Shown: positions 5,882-11,641 of the stretch, piece after piece
How the letters are laid out: every line of letters starts with the position of its first letter
Numbering within the stretch: position 1 is the first letter of the stretch
From: Nitrospinota bacterium
Lineage (GTDB): Bacteria > Nitrospinota > Nitrospinia > Nitrospinales > Nitrospinaceae
Direction: 5' to 3'
DNA length: 11,803 nt
NCBI GenBank assembly: GCA_027298165.1
Contig: JAPUGN010000225.1
Coordinates: forward strand, 1-11,803
Made by a program: the position numbers and the translations under genes
Notes under the pieces: model-generated
Told to the model about the DNA's origin: nothing
The model's input: only the letters and a program-made list of their open reading frames with translations
The model's database searches: none

Positions 5882-7207
5882 TTACACCGATGTCGGCGGG
5901 ATTTTCGAGTCGCTTGGCTCTACCGGGCAGACGGAACCGACGCACTCGCCTTGTTTAAACCGGGTGTTGACGAAAAGTAAAAACCCTCCCCACATTATTC
6001 CCGGAATCAGAAACAGGCCTGCCATCCACATCGCGGTTTCGTTGGCGGTCAAGGCAAGGTTGTCTATGGCGAATCCCGCCGACCAGTTGCTGAGTCCCAT
6101 CACCAGAGTCAACAGCGCAATTTCCGTACTGAACACCCGTCCCAGAAACCGGCTATCGGCTTCGAGATGAATCAGGGCGGAGCTGAACACCCAGATGATG
6201 GAGCCGAAAAAGGTAGCCAGCGCGATGCTCAGGCAAGCCGACCAAATATTGTATGATTGCGCGAACAGGAAGTAGGACAGTGAGCCCAGAAAGAAACCGC
6301 ACAAGATGGCAATCTGCAGCACCCGGGTGGAGTCGCCGAACACTTTTCTCACCAGGATGGGACCGAGGGCGGCGCCCAGTCCGCGGGCGGAATACATGGC
6401 GCCGATGGCCATCGATATGGCGGATGCGGAGGCGAACATTTTGTTGGCGTAGAGCGGGATGATGGTCATCACTCCGCCGGCCAGGGCGAGTCCGGATTTC
6501 ATCAGCGCCAGGACAAGGATCATCGGTTGCGAAATCAGGTAGCGCATGCCGTCGACCAGGGTTTTGAAGCCTGAAGCATCCGAACGTTCGGCCTTTGCTT
6601 TTTCCAACGCTTCTTTAGGAAACTGGATACGGGCGATGAACCAGGCGGAGAGGAGAAACGTAAATGCGTCTATGATAAACGCGGCTTTGATGCCGAACCA
6701 GCTCACCAGCGCCCCGCCCAACACCGCGCCGACAGCCAGCATCACCGACCAGGTGGAACCGCTGAGGGCGTTGGCGGTGACCAGATCTTCGCGCGGGGTC
6801 AGGGAGGGGATGATGGCGCTGCGGGCGGGTTCGAAAAATCCAGCCAGTGAAATTTCCACCACGGCGAGTGTGTACAGGAGCCATAAATCACCGACGTCGT
6901 CCACCAGCAGAAACCCCAGCACCACCACAAAACGCAGGACATCGCTGATGATCATGATGGCTTTGCGGTCCATCCGATCGACCAGCACTCCGGCCAGCGG
7001 GCTGACGAAGAAAATCGGCAGGAGTTTCGCCATCATGGCCGAAGCCACGGCGGTGCCGGTCCCGCTGAGTTTCAGGACCAGGGTGTAGATGGCGATGGTG
7101 TTCAGCCAGTCGCCCAATTCGGAGACCACCTGTCCATACCAGAGGTAGCGAAAGGGGCGGTTGGTTTTCAACAGGCGGACATAGCCCGTGGAGCGTTTGG
7201 AATCCAT
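5882..7207 (-). CDS. Major facilitator superfamily transporter, MFS_3/EntS-like exporter type
   Basis: The 441-residue protein has about twelve hydrophobic segments from about residue 30 to 413, with a charged central cytoplasmic loop near 197-215, the usual 6+6 MFS arrangement. The opening NRPFRYLWYGQVVSELGDWL (16-35) is typical of the MFS_3 group related to enterobactin exporter EntS and drug-efflux pumps. Motif A-like GVLVDRMDRKAIM lies at 73-85. The substrate cannot be predicted. The short cytoplasmic tail contains two Cys (422, 427). ATG 7207 fits family N-termini, but no clear Shine-Dalgarno precedes it. It lies 85 bp downstream of the kinase-like gene on the same strand and may share its transcript. 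Confidence 0.9.
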   Translation of the reverse strand: MDSKRSTGYVRLLKTNRPFRYLWYGQVVSELGDWLNTIAIYTLVLKLSGTGTAVASAMMAKLLPIFFVSPLAGVLVDRMDRKAIMIISDVLRFVVVLGFLLVDDVGDLWLLYTLAVVEISLAGFFEPARSAIIPSLTPREDLVTANALSGSTWSVMLAVGAVLGGALVSWFGIKAAFIIDAFTFLLSAWFIARIQFPKEALEKAKAERSDASGFKTLVDGMRYLISQPMILVLALMKSGLALAGGVMTIIPLYANKMFASASAISMAIGAMYSARGLGAALGPILVRKVFGDSTRVLQIAILCGFFLGSLSYFLFAQSYNIWSACLSIALATFFGSIIWVFSSALIHLEADSRFLGRVFSTEIALLTLVMGLSNWSAGFAIDNLALTANETAMWMAGLFLIPGIMWGGFLLFVNTRFKQGECVGSVCPVEPSDSKIPPTSV

Positions 7208-7258
7208 AGAGTGAAATTAAAATGGGATGGATTGAACAAGATCACAAGGGAAGGTTTG

Positions 7259-7294
7259 AATCCAAACCTGGAGCAGACTCAATGGGTTTGGATT
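7259..7294 (-). promoter_or_regulatory. 10-bp inverted repeat overlapping the stop of the kinase-like gene
   Basis: AATCCAAACC (7259-7268) and GGTTTGGATT (7285-7294) pair perfectly around a 16-nt loop. A further GGTTTG (7253-7258) can pair with the same CAAACC, so two folds compete. No T-run follows on the minus strand, so it is at best a weak terminator or an mRNA-stability hairpin between the kinase-like gene and the transporter. Confidence 0.4.
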
Positions 7295-8003
7295 ATCGCG
7301 ATCCCGACCGCGCCTTCAGCAGTTCCACGAGGAGTCCGCATATCGCATCAGCGGAAACCGTCTTGGTGTTGAATATTATATCAAAGTCGGACGGTTCTTC
7401 CTTGTCTCTTTTGAAGTATTGTTGAACAAATTCCCTGCGTTCCACATCGATGGACCGGACCCGTGTCTGGGCTTCTTTTTCGGGGAGGTTCTTGAGCCGG
7501 GCGATGTTTTGAACCCGGTAGTCGAATGGGGCGGTTAACTTGATGAACAGCCCTTCGCTCTTTTCGCCTAATATGTAATTGGCTCCCCGCCCGACGAAGA
7601 TGGCGCTCTCATGCGATACGATGACCCGCATCATTTTTGAAAGCCTGACGATATAGTCATTCGGCAAAATCGCACCGGCGCGGATCAGGAAGGTGATCCA
7701 TTGGTCCAGCAGGTTTTTGTGATGTTCGTCCAGGGTTTCGATGAATCCGCGACTCAAATAATCGCGCTCTGCAATATGGTCCAGAAGATTTCTGCCGTAT
7801 ACTTTCCAATCGAGAGTTTTTTCGATGGCTGGAATCAAATTTTCTTCCCCGCATCCGAAATCCCTTGTAACGGTTAGAAAGGGATGCACCCGGATGGCGG
7901 CCTCTTTTTGGGCAGTTTTTCGTTGTTCACGGGCGTTTTCCCATTGGCTGATTTTATCTTGAATCATCTTGTCGGCCTGCACTTCAGGTAGGACATTTGC
8001 CAT
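7293..8003 (-). CDS. Cytidylate-kinase-like family protein (Cytidylate_kin_2 type)
   Basis: Two adjacent ATGs exist (8006 and 8003). The second, giving 236 residues, is preferred because GGAGG (8014-8010) lies 6 nt before it and only 3 nt before the first. Numbering from the upstream ATG, TVTRDFGCGEENL at 45-57 sits where the family has an ISREYGSGG loop, but is less glycine-rich and has no GK[ST]. FVGRGANYIL is at 137-146, FIKLTAPFDYRV at 154-165, DVERREFV at 187-194, and FDIIFNT at 208-214. These match the cytidylate-kinase-like family, whose members are often orphan kinases of unproven substrate. A charged stretch of about 35 residues precedes the domain. Nucleotide monophosphate kinase activity is a family inference, weakened by the altered loop. 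Confidence 0.82.
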   Translation of the reverse strand: MANVLPEVQADKMIQDKISQWENAREQRKTAQKEAAIRVHPFLTVTRDFGCGEENLIPAIEKTLDWKVYGRNLLDHIAERDYLSRGFIETLDEHHKNLLDQWITFLIRAGAILPNDYIVRLSKMMRVIVSHESAIFVGRGANYILGEKSEGLFIKLTAPFDYRVQNIARLKNLPEKEAQTRVRSIDVERREFVQQYFKRDKEEPSDFDIIFNTKTVSADAICGLLVELLKARSGSR

Positions 8004-8052
8004 CATTCACCTCCCGGTAAAAGGCGGTCCAAAGAACGCTTCTTTTATTCCT

Positions 8053-8081
8053 AATATAGGTTTGTGGCGCCGATTCTTCAA
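8053..8081 (-). promoter_or_regulatory. Promoter of the kinase-like gene (and possibly the transporter)
   Basis: On the minus strand TTGAAG (8081-8076), a 17-bp spacer and TATATT (8058-8053) lie about 50 bp ahead of the start codon. Spacing is ideal and both boxes are close to consensus. Confidence 0.6.
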
Positions 8082-8173
8082 TAGAATTGGAGGGAAAAGG
8101 TTTCTCAGGGTCTACCGGAAGGGGCGGGGTTATGATAATATTTTATGAATCGAGAATTGATTAGAAAGGGATT

Positions 8174-8620
8174 ATGGAAGAGACACCGCATGAGTTAGGA
8201 GATACCGTGGACAATTGGGTGGGCCGGTTTTCCTTGTGGGGGTCCATTCTGCTGTCGACCCTCGCCACGGTGGTTTATTGTCTGGGCAATCCTCCCGACT
8301 CCGAAGAAGTGCAAAGGATGCGCATTTTCTTCAGGGAAAATGGGATGGAGGTCACCATGTTCATTAAACTGCGTCCGGAAGAAATGGAGGGGTTCGCCGC
8401 CCAGCAGACCCATCCTTTTTACAAATCCTATTTGCGGGCTTCGGAAAACGAGAAGCGGGAGATCAACGCGCAAATCCATAATTCCATTGATTACCGGCCG
8501 GCCCAATACTGGTTCAATACCGTTTTTCTATGGTTTATCTGTTTTACCACCGTCTGGTTTCTGGGGCTTATGGCTCAGGGCGTGGTGAACCTGGTTCGCC
8601 AGAAACCCGATTTCAAATAA
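8174..8620 (+). CDS. Two-helix membrane protein of unknown function
   Basis: A 148-residue protein with one hydrophobic segment at about 20-38 and another at about 113-137. Between them a charged domain of about 75 residues would face the periplasm if both ends are cytoplasmic. I do not recognise a family. ATG 8174 has GAAAGGG at 8164-8170 just upstream. It leads a run of four plus-strand genes whose products are all membrane proteins and lies 26 bp ahead of the hydroxylase gene, so co-transcription is likely. Confidence 0.8.
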   Translation: MEETPHELGDTVDNWVGRFSLWGSILLSTLATVVYCLGNPPDSEEVQRMRIFFRENGMEVTMFIKLRPEEMEGFAAQQTHPFYKSYLRASENEKREINAQIHNSIDYRPAQYWFNTVFLWFICFTTVWFLGLMAQGVVNLVRQKPDFK

Positions 8621-8646
8621 CCCCGAATGTATCACCGCGAGTTGAC

Positions 8647-9453
8647 ATGAATATCGATCAAATACGGCTTTCGATTTTCTTGGGCGTACTGGGATTGATG
8701 CTGATTCTGGAAAGTCTGATTCCGCGGCACGGCACCGTCGACTCCAAACTCCGGCGGCTGGCGATCAATTTTTCCCTCACCGGCATCAATGTGCTGCTGG
8801 TCCGGGGGTTGCTGGGGGGTGCGGCTGTCGGTACCGCGCATTTTGCCGGGCAACACGGCTGGGGCCTGCTCAATTATCTGCATTGGCCGGCGGCGGTGGA
8901 AATGGCGGCCGGGATCATCTTCCTCGACCTGATGATTTATCTCCAGCACGTGGTGGTTCACATGATCCCGTTTTTCTGGCGGTTCCACCGGGTGCATCAC
9001 TCCGATCTGGATCTCGACGTGTCCTCCGGGTTTCGCTTTCATCCCATCGAGATTCTGGGTTCCATGATTTACAAGATGGGACTGGTGCTGGCGATCGGGC
9101 CCTCGGTAATGACGGTGGTGGTGTTTGAGGCGGTTCTCAGCGGGATGGCGCAGTTCACGCATTCCAATATCAGACTGCCGCTGGGGGTGGACCGCGCCCT
9201 GCGGTGGCTGTTCGTGACGCCGGATATGCACCGCATCCATCATTCGGTGGAAGTGGATGAGACCAATTCAAACTACGGGTTCAATATTTCCATTTGGGAC
9301 CGTTTTCTGGGGACCTATAACACGGATGCCCGCAAACCCCAGCCGGAGATCGTCATCGGCATCCCCCAATACCGCACTCCCAATCAAGTGTCCCTGCTCA
9401 AACTGGTAGTGATGCCCTTGCACCGCACCGGTCAAGCGCCGCCCTCCTCCTGA
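8647..9453 (+). CDS. Sterol desaturase / fatty acid hydroxylase family protein
   Basis: The 268-residue integral membrane protein has the family's histidine clusters, which bind a di-iron centre for O2-dependent lipid hydroxylation or desaturation. These are HVVVH at 101-105, HRVHH at 114-118, with H132 in FRFHPIE, H172 in FTHSN, and HRIHH at 195-199. The NYGFNISIWDRFLGTY block at 209-224 is also typical. Hydrophobic segments lie near 7-25, 41-66, 83-110 and 140-165. ATG 8647 is preferred over an upstream in-frame ATG inside the previous gene because the family N-terminus begins here and the upstream 39 residues shadow that gene. The lipid substrate is not determinable; hopanoids, sterols, carotenoids and fatty acids are all used in the family. 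Confidence 0.93.
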   Translation: MNIDQIRLSIFLGVLGLMLILESLIPRHGTVDSKLRRLAINFSLTGINVLLVRGLLGGAAVGTAHFAGQHGWGLLNYLHWPAAVEMAAGIIFLDLMIYLQHVVVHMIPFFWRFHRVHHSDLDLDVSSGFRFHPIEILGSMIYKMGLVLAIGPSVMTVVVFEAVLSGMAQFTHSNIRLPLGVDRALRWLFVTPDMHRIHHSVEVDETNSNYGFNISIWDRFLGTYNTDARKPQPEIVIGIPQYRTPNQVSLLKLVVMPLHRTGQAPPSS

Positions 9454-9542
9454 AAATCCACATTCCCGCCCAGCTGGGACCGGGCGCAGGTCTGCGTTCA
9501 GGATTTTTCCCCAATGCATCCAAAGATTGATAGAATACCGCC

Positions 9543-9752
9543 ATGTCGTGGAGGTTTTACTGGATCAGTTTCCTGGTCGTCTTGGTTTTGACCATACTCA
9601 TCAGCTGGGTCAAGCAGACCCGGACGCGGAAGGAATTTTTCATGGTCATGCTCAAGGTGACCCTGGGGCTGGTCGGCGTGGGTTTCGGCCTGGTCGGTCT
9701 GTCCAAATTGCTGGTTGTCCTTGGAATTTCGAAATCCGGTTTTATTTTCTGA
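9543..9752 (+). CDS. Small two-helix membrane protein, unknown
   Basis: A 69-residue product with a hydrophobic helix at 4-23, a basic loop WVKQTRTRKE at 22-31, and a second long hydrophobic stretch at 33-61. By the positive-inside rule the basic loop is cytoplasmic. No family is recognised. A competing frame starting at 9527 gives an unconvincing soluble product and is rejected. ATG 9543 lacks a strong ribosome binding site. It follows the hydroxylase gene by 89 bp and precedes another protein of the same size and topology. Confidence 0.65.
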   Translation: MSWRFYWISFLVVLVLTILISWVKQTRTRKEFFMVMLKVTLGLVGVGFGLVGLSKLLVVLGISKSGFIF

Positions 9753-9793
9753 GATCCGGCTGCGGGCCGGGGTCGGGTTTATAGGTGAGGATA

Positions 9794-10003
9794 ATGGAAT
9801 TTTCGCCTTTCATGTTTGTGATGCTGGCGCTGGCTTTCGGGTTCATTTCCTATTTCATGGGGATGCTGATCCACTCGGCGTGGATGTATGATGATCATCC
9901 GAAAATGAAACGCAACAGTCGGAGAGCCTGGGTCCTGTGCATGGCGGCGGGGACGGGGGTTACCGGATGGTTGTTCGGATACGGGTATTACGTCAATTTT
10001 TGA
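9794..10003 (+). CDS. Small two-helix membrane protein, unknown
   Basis: A 69-residue product with hydrophobic segments at 5-25 and 45-66 joined by a polar loop, YDDHPKMKRNSRRAW, that is strongly basic at its C-terminal side. ATG 9794 is preferred over the in-frame GTG at 9785, because AGGTGAGG (9783-9790) overlaps that GTG and fits the ATG. Function is unknown. Its size and layout echo the preceding gene 41 bp upstream, but the sequences are not obviously related. A weak hairpin without a T-run follows at 10008-10023. Confidence 0.68.
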   Translation: MEFSPFMFVMLALAFGFISYFMGMLIHSAWMYDDHPKMKRNSRRAWVLCMAAGTGVTGWLFGYGYYVNF

Positions 10004-10242
10004 GCGGCCCCTGCCCGGAGGGGGAACTGGCTGACCGTTGTTCCCAAGAGAATGTCACTGGGCGCAATTCGCGATTTTAAAATTATCCGTGGTGATTCGC
10101 CGCCCCCAAAAAAATTTTGACAGGATAAAAGAAGGAAGGGAAGGCATGGGAGGCTAGGCTAGGCTTGGAGCAAATTTTCAATTGCGCAAGGGACTCATCG
10201 ATTGCCATCAACCGTCAGCCAGTTGCCTCCCTCGCTAGAGGG

Positions 10243-10593
10243 TTAGCCTGCCAGAATGTCGATGACCCGCTGACAATCGCTTTTGTAGGTCAGAATGTCG
10301 GATTTTTCCTGGTCGTCGAGGTCGTCCTCGAAATGTTCATCGAGCAGTTCGATGGCGTCGTTGAGTCCGCCGGCGGCGATGTCCAGTTCGTATTCCGCCA
10401 GGGCGTAGATGGAGGGGTTGGTTCTCAATTTGTCGTAGACCCGGGTGTACCGGGTTTTATAATCCATGACCTCTTTCAATTTGGATTCGGAAAGAGCGTT
10501 TCTCAATTCCATATTGATGTCCGAAATGGAGTCATTCAAGGCCATTTTTATGGTTTCGATGTCTTTCGCATTGATCGACGCGAGGGATTTCAT
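10243..10593 (-). CDS. Small acidic helical protein, unknown
   Basis: A 116-residue cytoplasmic protein predicted to be almost entirely alpha-helical, with heptad-like spacing at 8-60 and a strongly acidic stretch ELLDEHFEDDLDDQE at 82-96. I see no motif of a known family and no membrane segment. ATG 10593 is preceded by an AAGGAAAGG-type ribosome binding site (10598-10607). It sits just past the Hsp20 terminator, so it needs its own promoter; a perfect TATAAT occurs at 10689-10684 with a poor -35. The leader between them folds strongly. A 5-bp hairpin with a GCTA loop (10229-10242) abuts the stop, without a T-run. Confidence 0.8.
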   Translation of the reverse strand: MKSLASINAKDIETIKMALNDSISDINMELRNALSESKLKEVMDYKTRYTRVYDKLRTNPSIYALAEYELDIAAGGLNDAIELLDEHFEDDLDDQEKSDILTYKSDCQRVIDILAG

Positions 10594-10615
10594 GGCCTTT
10601 CCTTCCTGGATAAAC

Positions 10616-10661
10616 CGCGTCGGGTGATCCCCGTGCCCGGTATTGACGCGAAAATACCGGG
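10616..10661 (-). promoter_or_regulatory. Possible H-type pseudoknot in the leader of the helical-protein gene
   Basis: On the minus-strand RNA CCCGGTATT (10661-10653) pairs with AATACCGGG (10644-10636), a perfect 9-bp stem with the 8-nt loop TTCGCGTC. Six loop bases, CGCGTC (10650-10645), are complementary to GACGCG (10621-10616) downstream. This pattern gives an H-type pseudoknot ending about 22 nt before the start codon. The second pairing may be coincidence. Confidence 0.4.
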
Positions 10662-10683
10662 GTATGTGTCCTGAAACAAATTT

Positions 10684-10689
10684 ATTATA
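10684..10689 (-). promoter_or_regulatory. Possible -10 box of the helical-protein gene
   Basis: TATAAT reads on the minus strand at 10689-10684. The matching -35 region falls in the T-run of the Hsp20 terminator and is weak (TTCTTT-like). The call rests on the -10 alone. Confidence 0.3.
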
Positions 10690-10700
10690 TAACAGAAACC

Positions 10701-10737
10701 AAAAAAAAGAACCCGCGTTTGCGAAGAAACGCGGGTT
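10701..10737 (-). terminator. Intrinsic terminator of the hsp20 gene
   Basis: AACCCGCGTTT (10710-10720) and AAACGCGGGTT (10727-10737) form a perfect 11-bp stem with a 6-nt loop. On the minus strand the stem is followed by CTTTTTTTT (10709-10701). It begins 14 bp after the hsp20 stop codon. Confidence 0.93.
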
Positions 10738-10750
10738 GATTTTTCGGAGG

Positions 10751-11194
10751 TTAGGAGGGGATCTCGATTTTTACCGCTTTCGGTTTGGCCGCCTCCTTCT
10801 TGGAGAGAACCACCGTCAGGACGCCGCTGTCCAGCTTGGCGGAAATTTTGTCCTGATCGACGCCTTCGCCGATCCGGAATGACCGCTCAAAGCTTCTGCG
10901 GCTGAACTCCCGCATCCGGTAATGCTTCTCTTCCTTCTCCTGGGATTCCTCGACCTGGCCCTTCAGGGTCATCAGGCCATCTTTGATCTCAAGGTTGATA
11001 TCCTTTTCCTTCATGCCGGGAACTTCGGCGGTCAGGGTGTAGTTGTCCTCGTTCTCAACGATGTTGACATTGAGGTCCTCGCCGATAAAACGCCGGCCTG
11101 TATCCGGAGCCTGCGGCCAGAATTCGTTGAAAAAACGATCGGTGTTAATAAACCGATCCAAATAGGTTTTGGGTTCAAATCTGACAAGATTCAT
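10751..11194 (-). CDS. Small heat-shock protein, Hsp20/alpha-crystallin family
   Basis: The 147-residue ATP-independent chaperone holds unfolding proteins in large oligomers in the cytoplasm. The N-terminal arm (1-38) is aromatic-rich. The alpha-crystallin domain spans about 40-132, with DLNVNIVENEDNYTLTAEVPG at its start split around residues 40-60, and the signature AKLDSGVLTVVL at 119-130. The C-terminal IEI (143-145) is the I-x-I oligomerisation motif. ATG 11194 is chosen over an upstream in-frame start near 11308 because AGGAGG (11206-11201) lies 6 nt before it and the promoter lies between the two. It is monocistronic, with its own promoter, leader structures and terminator. Confidence 0.96.
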   Translation of the reverse strand: MNLVRFEPKTYLDRFINTDRFFNEFWPQAPDTGRRFIGEDLNVNIVENEDNYTLTAEVPGMKEKDINLEIKDGLMTLKGQVEESQEKEEKHYRMREFSRRSFERSFRIGEGVDQDKISAKLDSGVLTVVLSKKEAAKPKAVKIEIPS

Positions 11195-11204
11195 GATGAT
11201 CCTC

Positions 11205-11251
11205 CTGGAATAAGTATTTAGGTGAGTAGGTATTCCAGTTCGGTACCGAAC
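11205..11251 (-). promoter_or_regulatory. Structured hsp20 leader: palindrome plus hairpin touching the Shine-Dalgarno
   Basis: GTTCGGTACCGAAC (11238-11251) is a perfect 14-bp palindrome about 10 nt after the predicted transcript start. As RNA it folds into a 5-bp hairpin with a GUAC loop, or as DNA it could be an operator. Next, CTGGAATA (minus, 11238-11231) pairs perfectly with TATTCCAG (11212-11205). The last two bases of that arm belong to the AGGAGG ribosome binding site. Two hairpins ending at the ribosome binding site resemble an RNA thermometer. It is not the HrcA CIRCE sequence. Confidence 0.5.
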
Positions 11252-11267
11252 CATCTTTCCTGATCTA

Positions 11268-11296
11268 TATATAAAATCGGGGCAGGAGCGTGTCAA
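11268..11296 (-). promoter_or_regulatory. Strong sigma70-type promoter of hsp20
   Basis: On the minus strand TTGACA (11296-11291), a 17-bp spacer and TATATA (11273-11268). Transcription would start near 11261, giving a leader of about 67 nt. A housekeeping-type promoter on a heat-shock gene implies control by a repressor or by the leader rather than by a heat-shock sigma factor. Confidence 0.75.
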
Positions 11297-11344
11297 GGTA
11301 GAGGTCAAAAAATTATGAACAGGGAGGAGGAGAAAAAGCTGTCT

Positions 11345-11363
11345 CCCTGAGCCTGTCGAAGGG
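11345..11363. repeat. Dispersed CCCTTCGACAGGCTCAGGG-type repeat motif
   Basis: CCCTGAGCCTGTCGAAGGG reads on the plus strand. From memory, this motif (and its CTTCGACAAGCTCAGGG variant, translating to LRQAQG) recurs in intergenic DNA of many bacterial genomes, often as part of inverted pairs. Only one copy is visible here, so its repeat status is recalled rather than shown. Confidence 0.5.
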
Positions 11364-11589
11364 TGACCATCTCAGCGCTCGAGTTGCATTTCCGCGAAGC
11401 ATATAACGATCGCGGTTGGCGAAAGATGCCGAGGGATCCCGCCTTTCCATCCCTTCCAATAATGCTCCGGCGCTTAGCCGGGCGGCGAATCACCGCTGAT
11501 AAATCGATAAGTGCTACAGGGCCGCCCATGTTGGTATTTGGGAGAGGATATTTAAAATTGCCTGAAGGGGCAGCCTACTGGGTCTAGCC
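11364..11589. other. Stretch with no supportable gene
   Basis: Open frames of up to 74 codons exist on both strands (11363-11587 plus, 11305-11529 minus). They have no ribosome binding site, no recognisable product and an implausible composition. One 5-bp hairpin, CCGGC/GCCGG (11467-11481), is visible. I see no promoter or RNA gene. Confidence 0.5.
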
Positions 11590-11641
11590 TGGTGGGCCCA
11601 CCAGGATTCGAACCTGGGACCGCCCGGTTATGAGCCGGGTG
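11590..11641 (-). pseudogene. 3' fragment of a tRNA with CAU anticodon (Ile2 or Met), candidate att site
   Basis: On the minus strand, 5' to 3': a CA pair, anticodon stem CCCGG, loop CTCATAA (anticodon CAU at 11632-11630), stem CCGGG, a 5-nt variable loop, T-arm CCAGG-TTCGAAT-CCTGG, the acceptor 3' strand TGGGCCC, discriminator A and encoded CCA (11592-11590). Every part is well formed. The 5' acceptor strand (expected GGGCCCA) and the whole D-arm are absent; the DNA at 11642-11803 does not contain them. A break just before the anticodon arm is typical where an integrase duplicates the 3' half of a tRNA. The GGGCCC acceptor suggests tRNA-Ile2, but Met is possible. Confidence 0.82.

Noticed and set aside
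8632..9243. Minus-strand His/Gln-rich frame of 203 codons
   Set aside because: Antisense shadow of the hydroxylase gene; its composition follows from the complement of that gene.
10117..10145. Promoter beginning with TTGACA at 10117-10122
   Set aside because: No -10-like box at 16-18 bp and no gene downstream on the plus strand.
10151..10165. Three tandem AGGCT units
   Set aside because: A 15-bp simple repeat with no gene or pairing context; likely chance.
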